From NCBI GenBank assembly GCA_027492545.1, contig JAPUEL010000055.1, forward strand, positions 1 through 59,003: a stretch of 59,003 nt of DNA, written 5' to 3'. The translations under genes were made by a program, and so were the position numbers. Below the pieces are notes generated by a model. The model was not told the DNA's origin. It worked only from the letters and a program-made list of their open reading frames with translations, and did not search any database. Shown one piece after another: positions 34,195 to 43,851 of this stretch (within the stretch, counting starts at the first letter, position 1; each line of letters opens with the position of its first letter). This DNA comes from Propionibacteriaceae bacterium (GTDB lineage: Bacteria > Actinomycetota > Actinomycetes > Propionibacteriales > Propionibacteriaceae).

Positions 34195-36127
34195 CTTCGC
34201 GGCCGCCACGCCGGCGCACTACCGCGCCGCCATCGAGCACGGCATGGCTGAGCAGCGCGCCGGGCTGGAGCGAATCCGCGACGACGCGACGGCCCCGACG
34301 GTCGCCACCGTCATCGGCGCCTGGGACGATGCCGAGGCCACCCTGCGCCGGGCCCTGAACGCCTTCTTCGCCGTGCACTCCTCCGACGGCTCACCGGAGC
34401 TGGATGCCATCGACGAGGAGATGTCGCCCCGCCTCGCCGAGCATGGGGACGCCATCTACCTGGACCGCGGGCTGTTCGCACGCCTGCAGGCGCTGCGGGC
34501 GCGCATCGACAGCGGGGAGGTGGACTCCGACGAGCAGGACCGGTACGCGCTCGACGAGCTTCTCCGCTCCTTCCGGCGAGCCGGGGTCGCGCTCGACGAC
34601 GAGGCGCAGGCCCGGGTGCGCGAGCTCAACCGCCAGCTCGCCGAGCTCTCCACCCGGTTCGAGCAGCTCAACCGGGAGGCGCGCAACGCCGGCGGCATCG
34701 CGGTCACCGCGGAGGAGCTCGCCGGGCTGTCGGAGGACGAGCGGGCGGCCCTCAGCGTCGGCGACGGCTACCGCATCGCGCTGGTCAACACCACGCAGCA
34801 GCCCCTGGCCGCGAAACTCGCCGACGCGGCGGTGCGGCGCCGCCTGCACGAGGCCTCGACCACGCGGGCGCTGCAGGGCGAGTTCGACACCCGGGCCGTC
34901 GTCGTGGAGATCGCGCGCGCCAGGGCAGAGCGCGCCGCGCTGCTGGGGTACCCGCACCACGCGGCGATCGTCGCCGAGGCGGGCACGGCGACAAGCACCG
35001 ACGCCATCCTCGAGATGCTCGTGCCGCTCGCCCAGGCGGCCCTCGCCAAGGCACGGGAGGAGGGCGCAGAGCTGCGGGCCCGATACGCGGAGCTCGCGCC
35101 CGGTGAGGAGTTCACCGCCGCCGACTGGGCCTACGTGGAGTCCATCGTGCGCCGGGAGCGCTTCGCCTTCGACGAGTCCGAGCTCGGCGAGTACCTGCAG
35201 GTGGACAAGGTGCTGGCGGCGGTCTACGCGGCGGCGACCGAGCTGTACGGCATCACGTTCCACCCCGTCGACGGCATGGTCGGGCACGCCCCCGACACCC
35301 AGGTGTTCGAGGTCCGCGACGCCGACGGCTCCACGCTGGGCCTGTTCCTCATGGACTTCTGGGCGCGCCCCACCAAGCAGGGCGGCGCATGGATGAGCAA
35401 CATCGTCGACCAGTCCACCCGCGACGCCACCCTCCCCGTGGTCACCAACAACTGCAACTACACCCGCGCCACCACGTCGATCTCCTGGGACGACGTGATC
35501 ACGATGTTCCACGAGTTCGGTCACGCCCTCCACGGACTGCTCGCGCAGTCGAAGTACGCGTCCCGCTCCGGCGCCAACACGCAACGCGACTTCGTGGAGT
35601 TCCCCAGCCAGGTCAACGAGCATTGGGCCTGGACGCCGGGCCGGGTCCTGCCCGCCGAGTGGGTGTCGCGGCTGCAGGAGGCCAGCCGGTTCGGACAGGG
35701 CTATGCGACCGCGGAGACCGAGCTGGCGTCCCTGCTGGACCTCGCGTGGCACATGACCCCGCTCGACGAGCTGCCGACCTCCCCCGACGACGTGGAGGAG
35801 TTCGAGCGTGCGGCCCTCGAGCGCTGGGGGTTGGTCGACGAGCTTGTGCCGCCGCGCTACCGGTCGCAGTACTTCGCCCACATCTGGGGCGGCGGCTACG
35901 CCGCCAGCTACTACGGCTACGCCTGGGCGAAGGTGATGGACGCCGACGCGGTGGCGTGGTTCGAGGAGCAGAGCGGGCCCCTGCGCGAGGCCGGCGACCA
36001 CTTCCGGCGGACGCTGCTCGCGCCCGGCGGCTCCGTGGACCCGATGGAGACCTACCGCCGCTTCCGCGGCCGGGATCCGCAGCTCGCGCCGCTCTTGGAC
36101 CGGCTCGGCCTGACGCTCGAGGGCTGA
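34145..36127 (+). CDS. dcp: M3 family oligopeptidase (Dcp-like)
   Basis: Cytoplasmic zinc metallopeptidase cutting short peptides. The 660-residue product has an N-terminal helical domain and the M3 active site MFHEFGHALHG (HEFGH, two zinc-binding His and the catalytic Glu). A downstream FPSQVNEHW supplies the third ligand Glu, and FAHIWGGGYAASYYGYAW completes the pocket. This resembles peptidyl-dipeptidase Dcp; oligopeptidase A is an alternative. ATG 34145 has GAGGAGA upstream and lies inside the ctaA 3' end. No signal peptide. Confidence 0.92.
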   Translation: MPANPVLTTHLPFTLPDFAAATPAHYRAAIEHGMAEQRAGLERIRDDATAPTVATVIGAWDDAEATLRRALNAFFAVHSSDGSPELDAIDEEMSPRLAEHGDAIYLDRGLFARLQALRARIDSGEVDSDEQDRYALDELLRSFRRAGVALDDEAQARVRELNRQLAELSTRFEQLNREARNAGGIAVTAEELAGLSEDERAALSVGDGYRIALVNTTQQPLAAKLADAAVRRRLHEASTTRALQGEFDTRAVVVEIARARAERAALLGYPHHAAIVAEAGTATSTDAILEMLVPLAQAALAKAREEGAELRARYAELAPGEEFTAADWAYVESIVRRERFAFDESELGEYLQVDKVLAAVYAAATELYGITFHPVDGMVGHAPDTQVFEVRDADGSTLGLFLMDFWARPTKQGGAWMSNIVDQSTRDATLPVVTNNCNYTRATTSISWDDVITMFHEFGHALHGLLAQSKYASRSGANTQRDFVEFPSQVNEHWAWTPGRVLPAEWVSRLQEASRFGQGYATAETELASLLDLAWHMTPLDELPTSPDDVEEFERAALERWGLVDELVPPRYRSQYFAHIWGGGYAASYYGYAWAKVMDADAVAWFEEQSGPLREAGDHFRRTLLAPGGSVDPMETYRRFRGRDPQLAPLLDRLGLTLEG

Positions 36128-36138
36128 GCGGAGCGGGC

Positions 36139-36705
36139 ATGGACGTCAAGCAGATCCTGCTCACCTACCTTCGCGGCTCCCGGGACGGCCTCCTCTGGAA
36201 GGCGGAGGGGCTGAGCGAGCGCGAGCTGCGGCTCCCCCGCACCGTCACCGGCACCAATCTCCTGGGCCTGGTCAAGCACTGCGCGTATGTGGAGCATGGG
36301 TACGTCATCACCTGCTTCGGCCGGACATCGCCGTTGACCATCCCCGACCTCGACTACGACGCGGACCCCAACGCCGACTTCTACGCCACCGCAGAAGAGT
36401 CGGCGGCGGAGATCCTGGGGCTCTACCGGGAGGTGGGCGTCGTCGTCGACCGGGCGGTTGAGGAGATGACCCTCGACACCCCCGGCCACGTCGCCTGGTG
36501 GGGCGAACGCGGCGACACGACGCTGGGGAGGGTGCTCGTGCACGTGCTGACGGACGTCACGCGCCACGCCGGGCACGCTGACATCCTCCGCGAGGGGGTC
36601 GACGGCGTGGCCGGCCTGGCCGCGGCACACACCAACCTGTGGGAGCCCGCGGAGGGGTGGGCCGCCCACAGCGCGATGCTCTCCAGACTGGCCGACGGCG
36701 CCTGA
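36139..36705 (+). CDS. DinB/DUF664 family protein
   Basis: Small helical-bundle protein of the DinB/YfiT superfamily, 188 residues. Histidines in LVKHCAYVEHGYV and TRHAGHADILRE are placed to form the metal-binding site of the family. Functions in this family include bacillithiol or mycothiol-dependent transferases, but none can be assigned here. It lies 11 nt after the M3 peptidase and may be cotranscribed; it is convergent with the efflux pump gene. Confidence 0.85.
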   Translation: MDVKQILLTYLRGSRDGLLWKAEGLSERELRLPRTVTGTNLLGLVKHCAYVEHGYVITCFGRTSPLTIPDLDYDADPNADFYATAEESAAEILGLYREVGVVVDRAVEEMTLDTPGHVAWWGERGDTTLGRVLVHVLTDVTRHAGHADILREGVDGVAGLAAAHTNLWEPAEGWAAHSAMLSRLADGA

Positions 36706-36723
36706 CGCCGCTCCCCGGTGCCC

Positions 36724-38154
36724 TCAGTGGGCGACTGGGAGCGGTTCGTCCGCGTTCTCAGGCTTGCGCAGGAACAGCCCCGCGATCACGGCGGCCGTCC
36801 AGATGGCGCCGGCAGCGGCGAACGCCCACCGCGCCCCCGCCAGCAGAGCGTCGGCCTCGGAGGCGGCCGCAGGGGCGGCGGCCTCCGACTGCAGCGCGAA
36901 GACGGTGATGAAGATGGCTGTTCCGGTGGCCCCGCCGAGTTGTTGGACGGTGCCCACCACAGCAGAGCCGTGCGAGTACAGCCGGGGAGGCAGTGACCCC
37001 AGCGCGACGGTGAACAGCGGGGTGAACATCGAGGCGAAGCCGATGCTCATCACGACATGGCCGGCCATGACGGCCCACCACGGGGTGTCGAGGCTCATCG
37101 TGGCGAAGAACGCGAACACCCCCATCACGACGATGCTGGCCGGCACCACCAGCGCCCGCGGACCCACGCGGTCGTAGAGGCGCCCGACGACCGGCGACAG
37201 CAGCCCCATCGCGACGCCGCCGGGCAGCAGCATGAGGCCTACCTGCAGGGGCTCGAGCCCGAACGCCCGCTGCAGGATGAGGGGCAGCATGATCACGGTG
37301 CCGAAGAGCGCCATCATCGCGATCGACATCATCACCACCGCCACGGTGAAGGTCGGATAGGTGAAGGTGCGCAGGTCCAGGAGCGCCGCATCGCGGCGCT
37401 GCAGCAGGACCTGCCGGGTGATGAACGTCACCAAGCCGGCGGCGCCGATCCCGATCGCGAGCACCGGCAGCCACGCCGCCACCTCGTCGGAGCCCACCAG
37501 ACTGAGCCCGTACACCAGTGGCCCGAACGCCAGCAGCGTGAGCGGCACCGACACGAGGTCGAGCGGCTTGTCCCGCGTCTCGCCCACGTCGGTCAGGCGG
37601 CGGCGTCCCAGCACCAGCATCAGCAGCGCGATCGGCAGCACCACCCAGAAGATGGCGCGCCAGGTCGCCAGCTGCAGGATCAGGCCGGACATGGTGGGGC
37701 CCACGGCTGGGGCCACCGAGATGACCATGGACACGTTGCCCATCACCCGGCCGCGATGCTCACGTGCCACGAGCCGCATGACCGTGGTCATCAAGAGCGG
37801 CAGTGTGATGGCGGTGCCGGTGGCCTGCACCACCCTCCCGGCCACCAGGAACGCGAAGCTCGGCGCCAGCGCGCAGGCCAGCGTGCCCAGGCTGAACAGG
37901 GACAGGGCGAGCACGAACACCCGCGTCGTGGGGAGCCGTTCGAGGAGCCATCCGGTGATCGGGATGACGACGGCCATGGTCAGCATGAACGCGGTGGTCA
38001 GCCACTGGGCGGTGCGCTCGGTGATGCCGAGGTCCGCCATGATGCTGGTCAGCGCGACGTTCATCGTCGTCTCGTTGAGGATGACGACGAAGGCGGCCAC
38101 CAGCAGGATGGGGATCACTCCCCGCTGGGCACTGCGGGGTGTATCGGTGGGCAT
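36724..38154 (-). CDS. DHA2-type MFS multidrug transporter
   Basis: Proton-driven drug/H+ antiporter of the EmrB/QacA type. The 476-residue product has about 14 hydrophobic helices. Motif ETTMNVALTSIMADLGI in helix 1, QWLTTAFMLTMAVVIPITGWL in helix 2 and motif C (SVAPAVGPTMSGLIL) are clear. ATG 38154 is preceded by GAAGGG at about 8 nt. The substrate range is unknown. No regulator of the TetR/MarR type lies next to it. Gap of 59 nt to DUF4921 upstream in the same orientation. Confidence 0.9.
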   Translation of the reverse strand: MPTDTPRSAQRGVIPILLVAAFVVILNETTMNVALTSIMADLGITERTAQWLTTAFMLTMAVVIPITGWLLERLPTTRVFVLALSLFSLGTLACALAPSFAFLVAGRVVQATGTAITLPLLMTTVMRLVAREHRGRVMGNVSMVISVAPAVGPTMSGLILQLATWRAIFWVVLPIALLMLVLGRRRLTDVGETRDKPLDLVSVPLTLLAFGPLVYGLSLVGSDEVAAWLPVLAIGIGAAGLVTFITRQVLLQRRDAALLDLRTFTYPTFTVAVVMMSIAMMALFGTVIMLPLILQRAFGLEPLQVGLMLLPGGVAMGLLSPVVGRLYDRVGPRALVVPASIVVMGVFAFFATMSLDTPWWAVMAGHVVMSIGFASMFTPLFTVALGSLPPRLYSHGSAVVGTVQQLGGATGTAIFITVFALQSEAAAPAAASEADALLAGARWAFAAAGAIWTAAVIAGLFLRKPENADEPLPVAH

Positions 38155-38213
38155 CGGGTGTCCCTTCGTGGAGCTCGGGGTGCGTTGTGCCACCGCTCCG
38201 CGGGGGCGGCCGC

Positions 38214-39539
38214 CTACCTGCGGTAGCGCAGTGGGTTGGGCCGACCCGGCGCCTCGTCCCCGATCGCCAGGCCCGGGGCGATGAGCCCACGTTCGCGGAG
38301 ATCGAGCAGCGCGGTGACCACCCGATCACGCAGCGTAGCCGGTGCGATCGTGTTGAGGTAGATCTTCGTCGCCCCCTCGAAGCCGGCGAGCGTGGAGATC
38401 CGCCACTTGAGCAGCACCCGCCAGGGCATCGGGAGGGTCACGTCGATGGGGCGGTAATGCCACTCCTCGTTGCAGGGGATGGCCGGTCCTGTCGCGGCAT
38501 GCATCGCGTGGATCATGTCCGACATGCCCCGGACCTCGTCGTCGCGCAGCTCCCACGGGTCCGAGGACTCGCTGGTGGAGTGGATCTCGATGGTGGGGTA
38601 CCGGTGCCCGAAGCCCGCGAAGGCGACGGCGTGTCCACTCTCCGCGATCACGAGGTTGCGACGCGCCGCGTAGTTGGGGCCCGCCTCGTTGAAGAGGTTG
38701 GGGTTGCCCCTCAGCCGCGCCAAGGTGGCCTCGTGCTGCGCGCCGCGCTCGTCGATGGTGACGAGCTGCTTGTGGAGGTGGTCGAAGGAGGCGCCCGCGG
38801 GCTTGAGCCAGTTCTGGAAGACGGCCACGTAACGCGCATAGCGGTTGATGTCGTAGGCCATCCTGGTCGACTCGACGGTGTAGGAAACGAACCGCGCGTG
38901 CTCGTCCACGCTGAGGGTGCCCGACGAGGCCAGCTGGGAGTCGTGGGTGGCGCCGTCGACGAAGTGGCGCCGGGCCACGATGAGGTCGTGGCCCCCGCCG
39001 AAGAACCCTGAGGCCCTGGCGATGCGCTCCTCCTCCGGGAGGTCGGCGATCTGCTCGGGGCTCATGCCGGAGGCGCGCAACTTGGCCCCGATCACCGCCA
39101 GCACGTGCGCCCTCCCCTCCGGCGAGGCGAGATAGGCGTCGCGGCGGACCCGCACCCGCTCGGGCAGCTCGAAGCCGTAGTTCTGGTGCCAGTAGTCGAA
39201 GCTGAGGATCTCGAACAGGTTCGGAACCCGCCGGAACTCCGCGACGGTGGCGAACAGCTCCTCGGCGGGGTTGCGGTAGAGGGTGTCCCATGCGTCGCCG
39301 CGCCGGATCACCCGGGACTTCTCGGGCGGCGTCTCGAGGTAGCGGGTCTCGCAGAAGGGGCAGTGCCGCCCGGCGAGTCCGGCGTCGAGGAGTTCCGGCT
39401 CCCGGGAGGCGAGCCCGAGCGGGCGGTTCGCACGGCCCGCCACCGTCCACACCTCGGTGCCTGTGAGGGGATTGATCTGCTTGACGGTGCCGTCGCGCAG
39501 CACTGTGACGTAATCCGGCTCGCGCGCGAAGGGCTGCAT
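38214..39539 (-). CDS. DUF4921 family protein (GalT/HIT-like)
   Basis: 441-residue protein resembling galactose-1-phosphate uridylyltransferases. It starts with the DUF4921 signature PDYVTVLRDGTVKQINPLTGTEVWTVPGR-like block. It has a zinc-type CPFC (about 60-63) and a HIT-like FDHLHKQLV with the probable catalytic His. The reaction is not known, and the N-terminal block is not part of ordinary GalT. The leaderless -10 TATCGT is 6 nt before the ATG. It lies between the efflux pump and ctaB, all on the minus strand. Confidence 0.82.
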   Translation of the reverse strand: MQPFAREPDYVTVLRDGTVKQINPLTGTEVWTVAGRANRPLGLASREPELLDAGLAGRHCPFCETRYLETPPEKSRVIRRGDAWDTLYRNPAEELFATVAEFRRVPNLFEILSFDYWHQNYGFELPERVRVRRDAYLASPEGRAHVLAVIGAKLRASGMSPEQIADLPEEERIARASGFFGGGHDLIVARRHFVDGATHDSQLASSGTLSVDEHARFVSYTVESTRMAYDINRYARYVAVFQNWLKPAGASFDHLHKQLVTIDERGAQHEATLARLRGNPNLFNEAGPNYAARRNLVIAESGHAVAFAGFGHRYPTIEIHSTSESSDPWELRDDEVRGMSDMIHAMHAATGPAIPCNEEWHYRPIDVTLPMPWRVLLKWRISTLAGFEGATKIYLNTIAPATLRDRVVTALLDLRERGLIAPGLAIGDEAPGRPNPLRYRR

Positions 39540-39545
39540 GCCCCG

Positions 39546-39551
39546 ACGATA
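39546..39551 (-). promoter_or_regulatory. Leaderless -10 box for DUF4921 gene
   Basis: TATCGT on the minus strand, 6 nt before the ATG at 39539. Confidence 0.55.
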
Positions 39552-39587
39552 GTGCGCCGGGTTGCGGCCGTGGGCAGAGAGCGGCCG

Positions 39588-40514
39588 CTAGAAGAGCAGC
39601 GGGTCGACGGCCACCGCGAGGAACAGCAGCGCCAGGTAGGTGTTGCTCCAGTGGAACAGCCGCATGGCCTTGAGCTGGGGGCCCTCCGCGCCGGCCCGGG
39701 CGCGCCGCCACAGCGCCACCGCCTCGGCGACGAACACCGCGCCCAGCAGCCCGGCAACGATCGGGTAGAGGGGGCCAGTCGGCGTCACCGGCCACAGCAG
39801 CAGCGACACCGCCACCGTGGCGAGGGTGTACCAGAAGATCTGGGCCGCCACCCGCGGCGGGGTGGAAACCACCGGCAGCATCGGCACCCCCGCGGCGGCG
39901 TAGTCGTCGCGGTACCGGAAGGCCAGCGCCCAGGTGTGCGGCGGGGTCCACAGGAATACCACGGCGAACAGGATCAGGGGCGGCCAGGCCACGCTCCCGG
40001 TGACCGCGGTCCAGCCGATGAGCGGCGGGAAGCAGCCGGCGATGCCGCCCCAGACGATGTTCTGCCAGGTGCGTCGCTTGAGCCACATGGTGTAGACGAA
40101 CACGTAGAAGGCGTTGGCCACCAGCGCCAGGAGCGCGGAGAGCCAGTTGGCGCCGAACCCCAGTACGAGCGTGGCGAGGACGCCGAGCACCGCCCCGAAG
40201 ATCAGCGCGTTGCGGGTGGAGACCTGGTGCCTGGGGACGGGTCGGCGACGGGTGCGCCGCATCACCTCGTCGATGTCGGCGTCGATCACGCAGTTGAAGG
40301 TGTTGGCCGACGCGGCGGCGAACAGCCCGCCGATCATGACCACCAGGATGAGCTCCCACGGCGGCAGCCCGCCGGCGGCGAGGAACATGGCCGGGGCGGT
40401 GGTGACCAGGAGCAGCTCGATGATCCGCGGCTTCGTCAGCGCCACGTAGGCCTTGACGATGTCCCAGAACCGGGCCCCTGAGGACGCCGCAACACTGCCG
40501 ACGGCCACATGCAC
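39588..40514 (-). CDS. ctaB: Protohaem IX farnesyltransferase (haem O synthase)
   Basis: UbiA-superfamily membrane prenyltransferase that adds farnesyl to haem B, giving haem O, the substrate of CtaA. The 308-residue product has nine predicted helices. Its prenyl-diphosphate motif is [19 protein letters not shown] and its second motif [20 protein letters not shown] 40514 was chosen for the GGAGGA site 5 nt upstream; a GTG two codons later is equally compatible. It diverges from zwf. In many Actinobacteria tkt and tal separate ctaB from zwf; here they are absent. Confidence 0.93.
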   Translation of the reverse strand: MHVAVGSVAASSGARFWDIVKAYVALTKPRIIELLLVTTAPAMFLAAGGLPPWELILVVMIGGLFAAASANTFNCVIDADIDEVMRRTRRRPVPRHQVSTRNALIFGAVLGVLATLVLGFGANWLSALLALVANAFYVFVYTMWLKRRTWQNIVWGGIAGCFPPLIGWTAVTGSVAWPPLILFAVVFLWTPPHTWALAFRYRDDYAAAGVPMLPVVSTPPRVAAQIFWYTLATVAVSLLLWPVTPTGPLYPIVAGLLGAVFVAEAVALWRRARAGAEGPQLKAMRLFHWSNTYLALLFLAVAVDPLLF

Positions 40515-40540
40515 CCCATTCCTCCAGAATCGCTCCGGGC

Positions 40541-40617
40541 AGTCTATCGCGCCGCGGGAGGGCACCCAAAGCGCGCGGCGGTGATCCATTCCCCCACCGG
40601 CCCGGCCGGGATAGGGT
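40541..40617. promoter_or_regulatory. Divergent promoters ctaB / zwf
   Basis: TAGACT on the minus strand (40541-40546) lies about 26 nt before the ctaB GTG and, with the GGAGGA site, suggests a leadered transcript. On the plus strand TAGGGT (40612-40617) lies 8 nt before the zwf ATG, suggesting a leaderless transcript. Confidence 0.5.
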
Positions 40618-40625
40618 TGGCGACG

Positions 40626-42155
40626 ATGAACAGCTACGAGAACCCGCTGCGCGACCCGCAGGACCGCCGGCTCCCCCGGATCGCCGGGCCGTGCGTCCTC
40701 GTCATCTTCGGGGTGACGGGGGACCTGTCCCGCAAGAAGCTCATGCCCGCCGTCTACGACCTCGCCAATCGCGGCATGCTCCCGCCCGGCTTCGGGCTGG
40801 TGGGTTTCGCTCGCCGGGACTGGGCGGATCAGGACTTCGCGCAGGTGGTCCACGACGCCGTGAAGGAGAACGCGCGCACCCCGTTCCGCGAGGAGGTGTG
40901 GGAGCAGCTGCTGGAGGGCATCCGCTTCGTGCCCGGCACGTTCGACGACGACGTCTCGTTCGACCGCCTCCGTGCCACCATCCAGGAGCTGGACAACGCG
41001 CGGGGCACCGGCGGCAACCACGCGTTCTATCTCTCCATCCCCCCGTCGAGCTTCGAGCAGGTGATGACCCAGCTGCGGCGCCACGGCATGACCGAGCGCT
41101 CCGAGGGCAACTGGAACCGGGTGGTCATCGAGAAGCCGTTCGGTCACAACCTGGCCTCCGCCCGCGAGCTCAACGACGTGGTCTCGGTGCTGTTCCAGCC
41201 CCACGAGGTGTTCCGCATCGACCACTACCTGGGCAAGGAGACGGTGCAGAACATGCTGGCGCTGCGCTTCGCGAACCAGATGTTCGAGCCCATCTGGAAC
41301 AACCACTACGTGAGCCACGTCGAGATCACGATGGCCGAGGACATCGGCATCGGGGGCCGCGCGGGCTACTTCGACGGGATCGGCATCGCCCGCGACGTCA
41401 TCCAGAACCATCTCCTCCAGCTCCTGGCGCTCACCGCGATGGAGGAGCCCACCTCCTTCGAGGCGGGCCAGCTGCGCGCCGAGAAGCAGAAGGTGCTGGC
41501 CGCCGCCCGCGTGCCCAACCGCTACGACCTGCACACCGCCCGGGGGCAGTACGCCGCCGGATGGCAGGGTGGCCGGCCCGTCATCGGCTACCTGCAGGAG
41601 GACGGTGTGCCGGAGGGCTCGAAGACCGAGACCTTCGCCGCGATGCGCGTCGACATCGACAACCGTCGCTGGGCCGGAGTGCCGTTCTATCTCCGCTCCG
41701 CCAAGCGGATGCCGCGCCGCGTCACCGAGGTGGCGCTGAGCTTCAAGCGTGCCCCGCACCTGCCGTTCACCGCCACCGACACCGAGGAGCTCGGCACCAA
41801 CGCGCTCGTCATGCGCATCCAGCCCGACGAGGGCGTGACCCTCCGGTTCGGCGCCAAGGTCCCCGGCACCCAGATGGAGATCCGCGAGGTCTCCATGGAC
41901 TTCGGGTACGGCGGCTCCTTCACCGAGTCCTCGCCCGAGGCGTACGAGCGCCTCATCCTGGATGTCCTGCTCGGCGACCCGCCGCTGTTCCCGCAGCAGG
42001 AGGAGGTGGAGCTCAGCTGGCAGATCCTGGACCCGGTCATCGAGTACTGGGCCTCCGTGGAGGATCAGCCGCAGCAGTACGCGTCGGGCACCTGGGGCCC
42101 CGCGTCGGCCCACGAGATGCTGGCCCGAGACGGCTTCAACTGGCGAAGGCCCTAA
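40626..42155 (+). CDS. zwf: Glucose-6-phosphate 1-dehydrogenase
   Basis: First enzyme of the oxidative pentose phosphate pathway, oxidising glucose 6-phosphate with NADP+. The 509-residue product has the Rossmann motif [16 protein letters not shown] (about 27-42), the substrate/active-site motif [10 protein letters not shown] and the [11 protein letters not shown] loop. ATG 40626 fits the family start and the leaderless promoter. It is followed by opcA (11-nt gap), its allosteric partner, and pgl. Tkt and tal, its usual upstream neighbours, are missing. Confidence 0.96.
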   Translation: MNSYENPLRDPQDRRLPRIAGPCVLVIFGVTGDLSRKKLMPAVYDLANRGMLPPGFGLVGFARRDWADQDFAQVVHDAVKENARTPFREEVWEQLLEGIRFVPGTFDDDVSFDRLRATIQELDNARGTGGNHAFYLSIPPSSFEQVMTQLRRHGMTERSEGNWNRVVIEKPFGHNLASARELNDVVSVLFQPHEVFRIDHYLGKETVQNMLALRFANQMFEPIWNNHYVSHVEITMAEDIGIGGRAGYFDGIGIARDVIQNHLLQLLALTAMEEPTSFEAGQLRAEKQKVLAAARVPNRYDLHTARGQYAAGWQGGRPVIGYLQEDGVPEGSKTETFAAMRVDIDNRRWAGVPFYLRSAKRMPRRVTEVALSFKRAPHLPFTATDTEELGTNALVMRIQPDEGVTLRFGAKVPGTQMEIREVSMDFGYGGSFTESSPEAYERLILDVLLGDPPLFPQQEEVELSWQILDPVIEYWASVEDQPQQYASGTWGPASAHEMLARDGFNWRRP

Positions 42156-42166
42156 GGAGCACCCCC

Positions 42167-43069
42167 ATGATCATCGAACTGACCGCCACCTCGTCTCGTG
42201 ACGTGGCCGCCGCACTCCTCAACGCCAAGCGCACGGCAGGGGCCAGCGGGCTCGTCCTCACCCTGCTGATCGTCACCACCGATGAGCACTTCGACGAGGT
42301 ACTCGCGGCGGCGAAGACCTCGGCGACGGCGCACCCCTCCCGCGTCATCGTCGTCACCTACGTCGACTCCGAGGAGGCCCGCCTGGACGCGACGATCGAG
42401 GTGGGTGAGGGGCTGCCGGGTGACTTGATCGTGCTGCGGCTCCACGGGGAGCTGCGCCACCACGGTGACTCGATCTGCCTCCCGCTCCTGCTGCCGGACT
42501 CCCCCACCATCGTGTGGTGGCCGCACGAGGCGCCGGACCACCTCGCGGAGGACCCCATCGGCAGCCTCGCCGACCGCCGGATCACGGACGCCGCCGGCTG
42601 CCATGATCCACAGGACGCCCTGCTCCGCAGGGCCCGGCACCACGCCCCGGGTGACACCGACCTCACCTGGACCCGGCTGACCCGCTGGCGTGCCCTTCTG
42701 GCTGCGGCCATGGATCAGACGCAGGCCGAGGTCACGGGCGCTGTGGTCACGTCGGCACCGGACAACGCCCCCGCCACCCTGCTGGCCGCGTGGCTGAGCG
42801 ACCGGCTGGGGGTGAGCGTGGCGCGGCTCGACGGCGACCTCCCCGGCGTCAACGAGGTGCGCCTCACCACCACGGAGGGCGACATCACGGTGCGGCGCGT
42901 CGCCGAGGGCACGGCGCACTATCAGGTGCCGCACCAGCCTCAGCGCACCGTCGCCCTGCGCCGGCGTCCGCTGACCGATCTGCTGACGGAGGAGCTGCAG
43001 CGCATGGACGCCGACGACATCTTCGAGGCCGCCACGATGCGCCTCGTCGCCGACGCCGGGGAGCGCTGA
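42167..43069 (+). CDS. opcA: OpcA, glucose-6-phosphate dehydrogenase assembly protein
   Basis: Effector needed for full activity and assembly of Zwf in cyanobacteria and Actinobacteria. The 300-residue product has the OpcA pattern: the [19 protein letters not shown] block in the middle and a C-terminal [32 protein letters not shown] lies 7 nt upstream of the ATG. It sits between zwf and pgl as usual, with a 1-nt gap to pgl. Confidence 0.94.
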   Translation: MIIELTATSSRDVAAALLNAKRTAGASGLVLTLLIVTTDEHFDEVLAAAKTSATAHPSRVIVVTYVDSEEARLDATIEVGEGLPGDLIVLRLHGELRHHGDSICLPLLLPDSPTIVWWPHEAPDHLAEDPIGSLADRRITDAAGCHDPQDALLRRARHHAPGDTDLTWTRLTRWRALLAAAMDQTQAEVTGAVVTSAPDNAPATLLAAWLSDRLGVSVARLDGDLPGVNEVRLTTTEGDITVRRVAEGTAHYQVPHQPQRTVALRRRPLTDLLTEELQRMDADDIFEAATMRLVADAGER

Positions 43070-43070
43070 C

Positions 43071-43802
43071 GTGTTCACCCGGGTCGTCCGGATGCCCGAG
43101 GCCGACGAGGTGAGCAACCTGGTGGCGCAACGGCTGTTGGACCGCCTGATCGAGCTGCAGGACGTGCAGCCGATCGTGCATGTCTGCCTGACGGGGGGCA
43201 ACGCCGCCAACGCGATGTACGAGCGGTTCGCGGAGCTGGCCGAGGGCTCGGACCTCGACGCCGCGAAGCTGCAGCTGTGGTGGGGCGATGAGCGCTTCGT
43301 GCCTGCCACGGACCCGGACCGCAACTCCCTGCAGGCCGTGTCTCGGCTGGCCCGCACCGTCTCCATCAAGTCCGCCGACATCCACATGATGGCCGCCAAG
43401 GACGGGCGCAAGGACTCCCACGAGTGCGCCGCCGAGTACGAGGCCGAGCTGGGTGAGACCCACTTCGACATCATGCTGCTCGGCGTGGGTGAGGACGGCC
43501 ACACCGCCTCGATCTTCCCCAACCATCCCAGCTTCGATCCCACCACGCGCAGCGTCATCGGGGTGACCGACGCCCCGAAGGCCCCCGCGGACCGGATCAC
43601 GTTGACCATCCCGGCGCTCAACCGCTCGGACGAGACCTGGGTGATCGCCACCGGCGCGGCCAAGGCGGACGCGGTGGCCAGGGCGCTGGCCGGGGACCTC
43701 AGCCTCCCGGCCGCCCACGTCCACGGTGCCGTGGCCACGCTGTGGTATCTCGACGACGAGGCCGCCGGCGGGCTGCCCGCGCAGTACGTGTGCCCGTTCT
43801 GA
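43071..43802 (+). CDS. pgl: 6-phosphogluconolactonase
   Basis: Hydrolyses 6-phosphoglucono-1,5-lactone, the product of Zwf, to 6-phosphogluconate. The 243-residue product has the conserved LTGGNAANAMYE, WWGDERFVPATDPDRNS and LLGVGEDGHTASIFP (catalytic His) motifs. The GTG start lies 1 nt after the opcA stop, so translation is coupled. A strong bidirectional terminator follows. It closes the zwf-opcA-pgl operon. Confidence 0.95.
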   Translation: MFTRVVRMPEADEVSNLVAQRLLDRLIELQDVQPIVHVCLTGGNAANAMYERFAELAEGSDLDAAKLQLWWGDERFVPATDPDRNSLQAVSRLARTVSIKSADIHMMAAKDGRKDSHECAAEYEAELGETHFDIMLLGVGEDGHTASIFPNHPSFDPTTRSVIGVTDAPKAPADRITLTIPALNRSDETWVIATGAAKADAVARALAGDLSLPAAHVHGAVATLWYLDDEAAGGLPAQYVCPF

Positions 43803-43813
43803 CGGGCACGACA

Positions 43814-43845
43814 AAGCCGGCGCGAGGTGACCCTCGCGCCGGCTT
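43814..43845. terminator. Bidirectional terminator pgl / rbpA
   Basis: A perfect 14-bp stem (AAGCCGGCGCGAGG and its complement) with a TGAC loop lies between the convergent pgl and rbpA genes. Short T-rich flanks are present on the minus strand. Confidence 0.85.
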
Positions 43846-43851
43846 GCCGAT

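Noticed and set aside
39588..42113. An 841-codon open frame on the minus strand across ctaB and zwf
   Set aside because: Only its 3' third (ctaB, from 40514) shows protein-family signatures; the rest is antisense to zwf and an effect of high GC.
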